From a bacterium (lineage in GTDB: Bacteria > UBA9089 > CG2-30-40-21 > SBAY01): a DNA stretch of 7,335 nucleotides. The first letter of the stretch is position 1. Each line of letters starts with the position of its first letter. The DNA is taken from the NCBI GenBank assembly GCA_040757115.1, contig JBFLYA010000188.1:1-7335 (forward strand). Reading direction: 5' to 3'. The translations under genes and the position numbers were made by a program. The notes below the pieces were generated by a model, which saw nothing but the letters and a program-made list of their open reading frames with translations, was not told the DNA's origin and did no database searches. Shown one piece after another: positions 1-5,471 of the stretch.

Positions 1-320
1 ATAGTAAATTTCGTGTCTTCACACTATTTCTACTATCGGCAAAAGACCTTTCTTTATTTAGCTAATTCGTGCCAAAAACTTCTATCATATTGAGTCCTAT
101 CCAAAAACTTGAACATCGAGTAATAGTAAGTGCATATAGAAAGATGGACGAGATTTTTAGGAGATTTGTAACATTCTTTAGGGTTAGATATTATAGGTTA
201 GCATGGAATTTTGTATGAATTTTTCGGGTAATGTCAGCTCTCAAGAGGGAACAGAGAAGACATAGAAATTAAATTAGATCACATAAAAGATTATTGATGC
301 AGACATGGAAATACTTCTGA

Positions 321-350
321 CCTGCTTGCCAAATGTTCAGCAGGCAAGCC
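321..350. repeat. Short hairpin with two alternative stems
   Basis: The segment gcttgcc (324-330) pairs perfectly with ggcaagc (343-349) around a 12-nt loop. An alternative stem pairs cctgct (321-326) with agcagg (339-344). The two pairings are mutually exclusive. No T-run follows on either strand, so I do not call it a terminator. Confidence 0.4.
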
Positions 351-384
351 AGATTTGTTAATCCGCGTCTCGTTCATAGATTTT

Positions 385-400
385 CCCCTCTTGAGAGGGG
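385..400. repeat. C4/G4 hairpin of a dispersed repeat
   Basis: The segment cccctc (385-390) pairs with gagggg (395-400) around a TTGA loop. It is followed by ttaggggtgtgttttt, including T5 at 412-416. The sequence resembles the widespread 'cccctcttgagaggggttaggggtgtg' dispersed repeat that I know from many environmental genomes. Twelve bases of it (386-397) recur inverted at 238-249. It could act as a + strand terminator hairpin, but no + strand gene ends just before it. Confidence 0.45.
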
Positions 401-415
401 TTAGGGGTGTGTTTT

Positions 416-443
416 TCTCTGCGTCTCTGCGGTGAACGGTTAC
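416..443 (+). repeat. Dispersed 'ctctgcgtctctgcgg' repeat, copy 1
   Basis: This copy reads tctctgcgtctctgcgg followed by tgaacggttac. It is matched in inverted orientation at 2206-2241, where one extra 8-bp unit (tctctgtg in this orientation) is present. It is matched again in direct orientation at 2386-2424 with a 12-bp interruption. Copies 1 and 2 bracket the two leftward genes. Confidence 0.7.
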
Positions 444-448
444 ATTTT

Positions 449-506
449 CGCAGATGAACACAGATGAATTATTTCCTATAATCTGTGCTAATCTGTGAAA
501 TCTGCG
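449..506 (-). repeat. Imperfect inverted repeat ('cacagat' family), 3' of the coiled-coil gene
   Basis: The outer arms cgcagat (449-455) and atctgcg (500-506) are perfectly complementary. Inner cacagat (459-465) can pair with either atctgtg at 481-487 or the one at 491-497. The element starts about 20 bp past the stop codon of the leftward gene at 525-971, so its transcript could end in or be stabilised by this hairpin. No clean T-run was seen, so a terminator role is inference. Confidence 0.5.
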
Positions 507-524
507 GATATATAAAGTTTGGTG

Positions 525-971
525 TCAGGATGTATGAGCCAGCTGAAGGTGTGATTTTAATAGTTTCTCAAATCCTTTTAATTTAGTTTCAAATTCCTCT
601 TCCTTTACCATAATCTGGTCATAATGTTTTTTACTAATAGGTCTATCTTGAACCGCTAACCAGACAACTGACCCAACCATTGCTCCATTTAAGGCAATAA
701 TAGCGGCTAATAAGATAAACATCCAGTTAAAAAGTCTACTCATATCTTCAAATCTTTTATCTACAGCCTCAAATTTAGCATTCATTTCATTTCTTAACCC
801 ATTTATTTCACCTTTCATTTCATTTCTTAATCCATTTACTGCCTGGTTAACTTCTTCTTTTACAATTCGTCGTATCTCTTCTATATCTCCTTTAGTAAGT
901 TCTGCATAAACATAATTTGAAGATAAAAATGTCAGCAATAAAGTAATAGCGATTATAAGTTTTTTCCGCAT
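525..971 (-). CDS. Secreted or membrane coiled-coil protein, 148 aa, unknown function
   Basis: This is an unrecognised small envelope protein. I place the start at the ATG at 969-971. It has a strong AAGGAGGG site 8 nt upstream (980-987), and the product then begins with a typical signal peptide (MRKK, hydrophobic core, likely cleavage after Ala23 in VYA-E). An upstream in-frame TTG at 1043 lies inside the promoter spacer and cannot be the start of that transcript. After the signal comes a charged helical region (about 28-78) with an 11-residue tandem repeat: NGLRNEM at 46-52 and again at 57-63, a hendecad coiled-coil pattern. A strongly hydrophobic segment (about 80-107) follows, then a charged tail. 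With both signal and inner segment it is probably a periplasmic coiled coil anchored in the inner membrane. It resembles the general plan of DUF1640-like coiled-coil membrane proteins, but I do not assert membership. It is broadly similar in plan to the 122-aa protein at 3752. Confidence 0.8.
   Translation of the reverse strand: MRKKLIIAITLLLTFLSSNYVYAELTKGDIEEIRRIVKEEVNQAVNGLRNEMKGEINGLRNEMNAKFEAVDKRFEDMSRLFNWMFILLAAIIALNGAMVGSVVWLAVQDRPISKKHYDQIMVKEEEFETKLKGFEKLLKSHLQLAHTS
781..838 (-). repeat. 33-bp intragenic tandem repeat coding the hendecad
   Basis: A 25-bp segment at 781-805 recurs at 814-838 with one mismatch, offset by exactly 33 bp. It encodes the duplicated NGLRNEM block of the coiled-coil protein. 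Near-identity at the DNA level suggests a recent in-frame duplication rather than protein-level convergence. Confidence 0.8.
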
Positions 972-979
972 CTTTTCTT

Positions 980-987
980 CCCTCCTT
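980..987 (-). promoter_or_regulatory. Ribosome binding site that fixes the start of the 148-aa gene
   Basis: On the minus strand it reads AAGGAGGG, 8 nt before the ATG at 971. It decides in favour of that ATG over the longer TTG-initiated frame. Confidence 0.8.
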
Positions 988-1033
988 GAAAAAGTAAATG
1001 TAATTAACCAACATCTTTCTTCTACTAAATAAT

Positions 1034-1062
1034 ATTTTACCAAAGATTTTAGTCTCTGTCAA
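1034..1062 (-). promoter_or_regulatory. Sigma70-type promoter with extended -10
   Basis: On the minus strand there is a perfect TTGACA (1057-1062), a 17-bp spacer, and TAAAAT (1034-1039) preceded by TGG (extended -10). Transcription would start near 1027, giving a leader of about 56 nt before the ATG at 971. It separates the coiled-coil gene from the upstream HD-GYP gene, so the former has its own promoter. Confidence 0.8.
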
Positions 1063-1090
1063 TTAAAATTTATCATCCAATCGAATGTCT

Positions 1091-1104
1091 CCACTGTTTA
1101 GTGG
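1091..1104. repeat. Small hairpin between the two leftward genes
   Basis: The segment ccact (1091-1095) pairs with agtgg (1100-1104) around a 4-nt loop. It lies about 45 bp past the stop of the HD-GYP gene. No T-run follows on the minus strand, so a terminator role is not supported. It could be a short relic of a mobile-element end, which I cannot demonstrate. Confidence 0.3.
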
Positions 1105-1149
1105 TCCAACTTTTCACTTAGCAATATAACCTCTGTCACCTATCTTCTC

Positions 1150-2142
1150 TCATTCAAACAAAACCTCTTCCCCCACACAATTTACAATGAACCGCTGTTC
1201 ATCTTTAAATAAATTAATCTCAAAGGGTTTATATAAAATCTCTCTTTTTTCATTGAGTAATATCTTTACCCACGGTCTTATGACGGCATGTCTATTTATT
1301 TTAGTTACTACTCCAATCTCGCCGGTATTAAGTCTAACGAAACTACCTGCTGGATAAATTGACATATCATCAACAAATTCTTTAACATCTTTTACCGGAA
1401 AATTACTTCCTGATTGGCTGATAATAAGTCGCATTGCATCATGCGGTAGAAATTTACTTCGATATGGTTTATCCATAGTTAGCGAATCATACAAATTGAC
1501 TAAAGATACTAATCTAACTGATGGATGAATCTTATCTTTTGATAAACTCTGGGGATAGCCACTTCCATCCCATCGTTCATGGTGTTGATAGGCAATTAAC
1601 TTTGTTATTTGCGATAATCTCCTATTTTCATTTAAAATCTCATATCCATAAATAGGGTGTTTTCTTACCTCTTCGTATTCCTTAATCATTAATTTATCGG
1701 GTTTGAGTAATATTTCTTCCGCGAGCCTTGTTTTACCAATATCATGAAGCATAGCACCTAAAGCTATTTCTTCGATTTCTGATTTCTTGATTTCTCGTTT
1801 TACACAAAGCAAAATAGTCAAGGCACAGACATTAGTTGAATGGGCAAAGGTATATTCATCATGAGTCTTGATTTTTGCCAGATTGACTATTGCCTCTGGG
1901 TTAGAAACAATCTCTTCCACCATTTGGGTGATAGCATTTTTTAATGGCTCTTCCTCAATCGCCTTGCCTATTTTTACATTACTCATAATATACTTGACGG
2001 CTTTTAATACCTCTTTTTGTGTCTGGTCAGAGATGGTTTGTGGTATTTCTTCAATTAATTTTTTTATTTTTTTAGCCTTTGGGCTATCTTGTGTCTTTAG
2101 AGTTAGAGGTCCTTTGTAGATAATAATGCCTTTTTTATGCAT
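1150..2142 (-). CDS. HD-GYP domain protein (predicted cyclic-di-GMP phosphodiesterase)
   Basis: HD-GYP proteins are metal-dependent phosphodiesterases that hydrolyse cyclic-di-GMP or related cyclic dinucleotides in the cytoplasm. The 330-aa product has the full set of hallmarks: an early His in AHSTNV (H101), HDIGK (133-137), a further His at H162 in KHPIYGYEIL, and the diagnostic HHERWDGSGYP (187-197). The typical YDSLTMDKPYR follows at 218-228. Residues 1-90 are helical and have no recognised sensor domain; no receiver or PAS motif is visible. The C-terminal segment (about 263-300, YPAGSFVRLNTGEIGVV...) is the small beta-rich tail common after HD-GYP domains. There is no signal peptide or membrane segment. 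The ATG at 2142 follows a G-rich site (AGGGGGG) 8 nt upstream. No clear promoter was found. All key residues are intact, so activity is expected, but substrate choice is inference. Confidence 0.92.
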   Translation of the reverse strand: MHKKGIIIYKGPLTLKTQDSPKAKKIKKLIEEIPQTISDQTQKEVLKAVKYIMSNVKIGKAIEEEPLKNAITQMVEEIVSNPEAIVNLAKIKTHDEYTFAHSTNVCALTILLCVKREIKKSEIEEIALGAMLHDIGKTRLAEEILLKPDKLMIKEYEEVRKHPIYGYEILNENRRLSQITKLIAYQHHERWDGSGYPQSLSKDKIHPSVRLVSLVNLYDSLTMDKPYRSKFLPHDAMRLIISQSGSNFPVKDVKEFVDDMSIYPAGSFVRLNTGEIGVVTKINRHAVIRPWVKILLNEKREILYKPFEINLFKDEQRFIVNCVGEEVLFE

Positions 2143-2205
2143 AATTTCTGCCCCCCTGATTCTGATGATTAGTAATCTTCCTTAAAAATCGGGGTTCGGG
2201 AATTC

Positions 2206-2241
2206 GTAACCGTTCACCGCAGAGACACAGAGACGCAGAGA
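2206..2241 (-). repeat. Dispersed 'ctctgcgtctctgcgg' repeat, copy 2 (inverted)
   Basis: This is the reverse complement of the copy at 416-443, carrying one additional 8-bp 'tctctgtg' unit. It shares the flanking gaacggttac tag. It forms the left arm of the local palindrome. Confidence 0.75.
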
Positions 2242-2385
2242 AGAAAATTAAAATCTATTCACCAGAGACAGAAATTTCCTTTTTTGTGCATTTCGGGTCT
2301 TTCGTTGTTTATTAATTTTTTAAGCCTTTTTAAACACCGAAAAACGCGAAAAACACGAAAAAAAAAGATATTTTCCTCTCTGTTC

Positions 2386-2424
2386 CTCTGCGTCTCTGCG
2401 GTAAAGGACTACCTGAACGGTTAC
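2386..2424 (+). repeat. Dispersed 'ctctgcgtctctgcgg' repeat, copy 3
   Basis: It carries ctctgcgtctctgcggt (2386-2402) and the tag gaacggttac (2415-2424), separated by 12 bp (2403-2414) that are absent from copies 1 and 2. It forms the right arm of the palindrome. Confidence 0.7.
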
Positions 2425-2502
2425 TTTATTCCCGAACTCCCAATCCCGAATTCCTTACTTAATACTATACCAGAAGATATGGAAAAAGGCAAGAGAAAAT
2501 TA

Positions 2503-2531
2503 TTGACAGTGGAAACAATTTGTGGTATAAT
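2503..2531 (+). promoter_or_regulatory. Consensus sigma70-type promoter of galT
   Basis: A perfect TTGACA (2503-2508), a 17-bp spacer and a perfect TATAAT (2526-2531) preceded by TGG (extended -10). The predicted start is near 2538, leaving a leader of about 60 nt before the galT ATG. The match to consensus suggests strong constitutive expression unless modulated downstream. Confidence 0.88.
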
Positions 2532-2541
2532 AATAGTTGTT

Positions 2542-2577
2542 TAGGTAGTATGACGAATTACCACCTACGAGTTTTTT
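2542..2577 (+). promoter_or_regulatory. Leader hairpin followed by T6 (possible attenuator)
   Basis: The segment taggtagta (2542-2550) pairs with taccaccta (2559-2567) with one A-C mismatch and an 8-nt loop. Four bases later there is a run of six T (2572-2577). It sits within the first ~40 nt of the predicted transcript and ends just before the ribosome binding site GAGGAGG (2581-2587). The stem is AU-rich and the T-run is displaced, so attenuation is only a possibility. Confidence 0.35.
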
Positions 2578-2597
2578 AAAGAGGAGGAAATTGTTTT

Positions 2598-3602
2598 ATG
2601 CCAGAATTACGCAAAGACCCGGTCACTAATCGGTGGGTAATTATTGCTACCGAGCGAGCTAAAAGGCCAACAGATTTTGTTAAAATAAGTAGTGAGGTAA
2701 AACAATCTTCTAACTGCCCTTTTTGTGAAGGGAATGAATCAAAAACCCCACCTGAAATTCTTGCTTATCGACAATCGGGGACCCAGCCTAATACACCAGG
2801 TTGGTGGATACGCGTCGTGTCAAATAAATACCCGGCTTTACAAGTAGAGAGCCCATTAGAAAAGAAGGGGATAAGTATGTTTGATATAGTCAGTGGAACG
2901 GGTGCTCATGAAGTAATTATAGAAACGCCAAAACATGAAACAGACATTAGTTCTATTGAAATCAGACAGGTAGAAGAAACACTCTGGGCATATCGGGATA
3001 GGTCAATTGACTTGAATCGTGACCCGAGATTTGAATACATACTTATCTTCAAAAATCATGGGCTAAAAGCCGGCGCCTCTTTAGAACATCCTCATTCTCA
3101 ACTTATTGCTACCCCTATTATACCTTCAGCTATCCGCGAAGAGATGGATGGAGCCGGACAATATTTTAAATATAAAGATAGATGTGTATTTTGTGATATT
3201 ATTCGTGAGGAACAAAAATTTGGGGAACGAATTATTATGGAAAATAATGATTTTATTGCTATTGCACCTTTTGCCTCACGATTTCCATTTGAGTGCTGGA
3301 TTTTGCCCAGGGTTCATGACCCGACATTTCCTGATATTACCAGACATGAGGTAATGGCATTAGCTGAAGTTTTAGGTGGCATCCTTAAGAAGATAGGGTC
3401 GGTACTCAATAATCCACCATTTAATTACATGCTTCATACCGCACCTTGCAAAATGGATTCTTCCCAACTTAAACATTTCCACTGGCATATTGAGTTAATA
3501 CCAAGATTAACGGATATTGCCGGTTTTGAATGGGGGTCGGGATTTTTTATTAATCCTACACCACCGGAAGAGGCATCAAGGTATTTGAGAGAAGAAATGT
3601 AA
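2598..3602 (+). CDS. galT: Galactose-1-phosphate uridylyltransferase (GalT, HIT superfamily)
   Basis: GalT exchanges galactose-1-phosphate with UDP-glucose through a covalent UMP-histidine intermediate (Leloir pathway, cytoplasm). The 334-aa product has both halves of the family. The N-terminal half holds the zinc-site cysteines CPFC (C40, C43), a GAHEVIIE block (H104), and the active-site motif HPHSQ (164-168) with nucleophile H166 and Q168. The C-terminal half holds CVFC (196-199) and HFHWHIELIPR (293-303), and the family ending around EWGSGFFINP. Length is typical. The classic E. coli motif is HPHGQ; here Ser replaces Gly, as in some related sugar-1-phosphate nucleotidylyltransferases, so a substrate other than galactose-1-phosphate is possible. 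The ATG has GAGGAGG upstream with a rather long 10-nt spacer. No galK or galE is present in the window; the gene appears monocistronic, from the promoter at 2503. Confidence 0.9.
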   Translation: MPELRKDPVTNRWVIIATERAKRPTDFVKISSEVKQSSNCPFCEGNESKTPPEILAYRQSGTQPNTPGWWIRVVSNKYPALQVESPLEKKGISMFDIVSGTGAHEVIIETPKHETDISSIEIRQVEETLWAYRDRSIDLNRDPRFEYILIFKNHGLKAGASLEHPHSQLIATPIIPSAIREEMDGAGQYFKYKDRCVFCDIIREEQKFGERIIMENNDFIAIAPFASRFPFECWILPRVHDPTFPDITRHEVMALAEVLGGILKKIGSVLNNPPFNYMLHTAPCKMDSSQLKHFHWHIELIPRLTDIAGFEWGSGFFINPTPPEEASRYLREEM

Positions 3603-3676
3603 CTATTATTTATTCAATCAGCTAAGTCAGACTTGTCCGATTACCTATGAATGGACACGAATTATAAAAATAATTG

Positions 3677-3705
3677 TTGCCTAAGGAGGTGATTGATGGT
3701 ATAAT
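3677..3705 (+). promoter_or_regulatory. Promoter for the coiled-coil/FadL-like operon
   Basis: TTGCCT (3677-3682), a 17-bp spacer and a perfect TATAAT (3700-3705) preceded by TGG. It matches the other two promoters in spacer length and extended -10, with a weaker -35. The predicted start is near 3712, about 40 nt before the ATG at 3752. Confidence 0.7.
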
Positions 3706-3706
3706 T
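3683..3706 (+). other. Extended Shine-Dalgarno match followed by a two-codon frame
   Basis: AAGGAGGTGAT (3683-3693) is an 11-nt match to the complement of the canonical 16S rRNA 3' end. An ATG sits at 3696, but the frame is only ATG GTA TAA (3696-3704). The element falls inside the promoter spacer, so it would be transcribed only by read-through from galT. It is either a vestigial start site or a chance overlap with the promoter. Confidence 0.35.
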
Positions 3707-3751
3707 TGAAGAAAGAAGGTGCTGACATCTGAAAATGAGGAGGTATTTTAA

Positions 3752-4120
3752 ATGGCTGTAGCATTACCATTAGAGGCTTATGAGACATTTGAAAAGAGGT
3801 TTGGGAAAGAGGATGCAAAGAGGATAATAAGGGTATTAGAGGGTGGCATATCAAAGGAGGTAGAAGATAAGTGGAGAACAACAAAGGATGAGATACTTGA
3901 GGCAATAAGAAAAGAATTTATAACAAGGGATGTATTTGAGGAAAGAATAAATGCTCTTAGAACAGAATTACTTGGCAAAATGGAGAAGGATAAGATAGAG
4001 TTAGAAGGAGATATTAAAAGATTGGATATGAAGATGAATTTCCTGATCATCCTTATGTTTCTTGCTCTAACAATTATGAACCCCGTTGTTGCTGAGCTTA
4101 TAAAGGGGTTAATAAAATAA
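3752..4120 (+). CDS. Small coiled-coil protein with C-terminal membrane anchor, 122 aa
   Basis: I do not recognise a named function. The product starts MAVALPLEAYETFEKRFGKEDAKRI, continues as a long charged amphipathic helix (about 35-94), and ends with a hydrophobic segment (about 95-115) and a short KGLIK tail. There is no signal peptide, so it is probably a tail-anchored inner-membrane protein with a cytoplasmic coiled coil. The plan (short N-terminal helical unit, coiled coil, terminal membrane helix) resembles DUF1640-type proteins, which is inference. A GAGGAGGT site lies 7 nt before the ATG. The stop overlaps the TAAGGAGGT ribosome site of the FadL-like gene, which starts 14 bp later, so the two are co-transcribed and probably act together at the envelope. 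Confidence 0.82.
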   Translation: MAVALPLEAYETFEKRFGKEDAKRIIRVLEGGISKEVEDKWRTTKDEILEAIRKEFITRDVFEERINALRTELLGKMEKDKIELEGDIKRLDMKMNFLIILMFLALTIMNPVVAELIKGLIK

Positions 4121-4134
4121 GGAGGTAAATTATT

Positions 4135-5427
4135 ATGTTAAAAAAATGGTTAAGTATTTTAGTAGTAATGAGCATCTTTTGTCTTAGCTATGTCAAAGAA
4201 GGTTGGACAGCGGCTTTTGAAGGACCGGGGGTATGCGTGCGACCATTAACTATGGGTGGGGCTTTTATTGGTTTAGCCGATGATTGGTCTGCGGTTATCT
4301 GGAATCCTGCTGGATTAACACAACTTGAAGGAAAAGGATTTGGGTTTAGCCTGGATTATGTCCCGGCAGAGGCAAGTGACAGTAATTCAGTAGCAAATAG
4401 ACCTCTGAATCAAATAAATATGGACCAGCAAGATGTTTTCTTTCAATTAGGTGGTGAACCAACCGAATTTAACAAAAAAGATGTAAAATCCACTACCTAT
4501 TTACCTACTTTAGCAGGTTATACATCCTTTAGAGGATTTATTTTAAGCGGAGCAATCTATGTTCCTATGGGATATTCCTCTGACTGGGAAGATAGCAAAG
4601 AGGTAGTGCAAAAAGCTACTTATGAGATATCTAGTTTTGAAATAATCTATAATCTCAATGTAGCTAAGCAAGTAACGGATAAGCTCTCTATCGGTGCAGG
4701 TATTAACCTCCTTGATTGGACTTTGGAAAAAAAGGCAGAGAAAAAGGTAGCAGGGTATACTCAAAATTTAGATTTAGATGGCGATGGTCAGGATTTTGAA
4801 GGGATAATCAGCTTATTTTGCAAGTGCCGGCCTGATTTAAACCTTGGGTTTGTCTATCACACGGGCAGTAAGATTGATGTAAAAGGAGATGCAAAAACAC
4901 AATATCCTTTTCCTACAGGAACAATTACACCACCGTGGATAATGATGTACGAAAAATCAAATTTCACGCTTAAACAACAGGTGCCAGCGACATACATTCT
5001 GGGGATAGCTTATAAGCCACAAGCAAAGCTGGTCATTACCGCAGATTGGCATCGCACAGACTGGAGTAAGCAGAAGAAAGAGATGAGTTTTAACCAAGAC
5101 GGATTATTCCTTAAGGATACAGTTCAATCCGTAGATTGGAAGGATACAAACAAAATTCGACTTGGGGCAGAATATACACTTAACGAATTATGGAAACTAA
5201 GGGCAGGTTTCTTTACCGACCCATCCCCAATGCCAGACAAAGCAGTCAGTCTAACCAATCTTATTGACATAGATAGAGTATTCTATACCTTGGGTGCAGG
5301 TTGTAAGTATAATAATTGGCAGGTTGATATGGGAATTATGCATAACAAACAAGACCAAACTATAGAAGGCGTAACCTACGAGAAAAAATGCACCTCTATT
5401 CATATCGCCACAAGTCGCCAACTTTGA
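4135..5427 (+). CDS. FadL-type outer-membrane transport protein
   Basis: Members of the FadL/OmpP1/TodX family are outer-membrane beta barrels that import long-chain fatty acids or other hydrophobic compounds. The 430-aa product has a Sec signal peptide (MLKKW, hydrophobic core, likely cleavage after WTA at residue 26). The family signature follows at 38-64: MGGAFIGLADDWSAVIWNPAGL. The mid-C-terminal QQVPATYILGIAYKP block (281-295), followed by TADWHRTDWSK (302-312), is also typical. Length fits the family. Oddities: an acidic DLDGDG loop (213-218) resembling a calcium-binding turn, and a C-terminus ending in SRQL rather than the usual aromatic residue recognised by the Bam machinery. No fadD-like or catabolic gene is adjacent, so the cargo is unknown. 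The ribosome site overlaps the stop of the upstream coiled-coil gene. Confidence 0.87.
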   Translation: MLKKWLSILVVMSIFCLSYVKEGWTAAFEGPGVCVRPLTMGGAFIGLADDWSAVIWNPAGLTQLEGKGFGFSLDYVPAEASDSNSVANRPLNQINMDQQDVFFQLGGEPTEFNKKDVKSTTYLPTLAGYTSFRGFILSGAIYVPMGYSSDWEDSKEVVQKATYEISSFEIIYNLNVAKQVTDKLSIGAGINLLDWTLEKKAEKKVAGYTQNLDLDGDGQDFEGIISLFCKCRPDLNLGFVYHTGSKIDVKGDAKTQYPFPTGTITPPWIMMYEKSNFTLKQQVPATYILGIAYKPQAKLVITADWHRTDWSKQKKEMSFNQDGLFLKDTVQSVDWKDTNKIRLGAEYTLNELWKLRAGFFTDPSPMPDKAVSLTNLIDIDRVFYTLGAGCKYNNWQVDMGIMHNKQDQTIEGVTYEKKCTSIHIATSRQL

Positions 5428-5471
5428 TTTTTAGTCAACCTCTTGAAACTTTAAATAGAGAATAAATAAGT

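Larger units (their letters stand above)
1..524. other. Gene-free left end with dispersed repeats
   Basis: I see no supportable gene here. The longest notable open stretch (66-214, + strand, about 49 codons ending in TGA) has no Shine-Dalgarno site and no recognisable family signature. The stretch carries a 10-bp direct repeat (ccaaaaactt at 72-81 and 101-110). It also has a hairpin at 321-350, a C4-to-G4 hairpin at 385-400, a 'tctctgcgtctctgcgg' repeat at 416-443, and a 'cacagat'-type inverted repeat at 449-506. A 12-bp perfect inverted match links 238-249 with 386-397. The stretch lies downstream of the leftward gene at 525-971, so it is its 3' flank and could supply transcript-end hairpins, although no canonical stem plus T-run terminator is clear. 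Confidence 0.6.
2195..2436. repeat. Nested imperfect palindrome (~242 bp) in the divergent intergenic region
   Basis: Several arms are arranged symmetrically. The outermost pair is ttcgggaat (2195-2203) against attcccgaa (2428-2436). Next is gtaaccgttc (2206-2215) against gaacggttac (2415-2424). Then accgcagagacacagagacgc... (2216-2249) faces ...ctctgcgtctctgcggt (2369-2402). The innermost pair is a tttcg-rich arm (about 2284-2310) against an A-rich cgaaa arm (about 2332-2366), with a loop near 2311-2331. One arm has a 12-bp insertion (2403-2414). The unit lacks an ORF and resembles a composite of known dispersed repeats or a small non-autonomous element. Confidence 0.7.

Noticed and set aside
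66-214. Open + strand frame of about 49 codons at the left end
   Set aside because: There is no ribosome site, no recognisable motif, and it follows a short direct repeat. It could be a gene remnant, but nothing supports that.
972-1043. N-terminal extension of the leftward coiled-coil gene from a TTG at 1043
   Set aside because: The TTG lies within the promoter spacer, upstream of the -10, and the internal ATG at 971 has both a strong ribosome site and a proper signal peptide.
1091-1104. Rho-independent terminator of the HD-GYP gene
   Set aside because: The stem is only 5 bp and no T-run follows in the direction of transcription.
1868-2119. An 83-codon frame opposite the HD-GYP gene
   Set aside because: It is antisense to a gene with a complete set of family motifs and has no features of its own.
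416-2424. CRISPR array from the recurring short repeats
   Set aside because: The repeats are few, inverted relative to one another, unevenly spaced and flanking genes. There are no regular spacers and no cas genes.
2284-2544. An 86-codon + strand frame between the divergent genes
   Set aside because: It runs through both the palindromic repeat arms and the consensus galT promoter, has no Shine-Dalgarno site, and its translation reflects the repeat sequence. It is not a gene.
3106-3354. An 82-codon frame inside galT
   Set aside because: It is an alternative frame inside a gene whose catalytic motifs span the same region.
3681-4050. Two minus-strand frames (3681-3905 and 3778-4050) opposite the 122-aa gene
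   Set aside because: They are low-complexity Ser/Leu/Ile/Pro-rich shadows of the purine-rich coding strand of a well-supported gene.
5443-5471. Possible promoter (TTGAAA and TAAATA) before the nucleotidyltransferase gene
   Set aside because: The spacing is only 14 bp and the second box abuts the ATG, leaving no room for a transcript leader.
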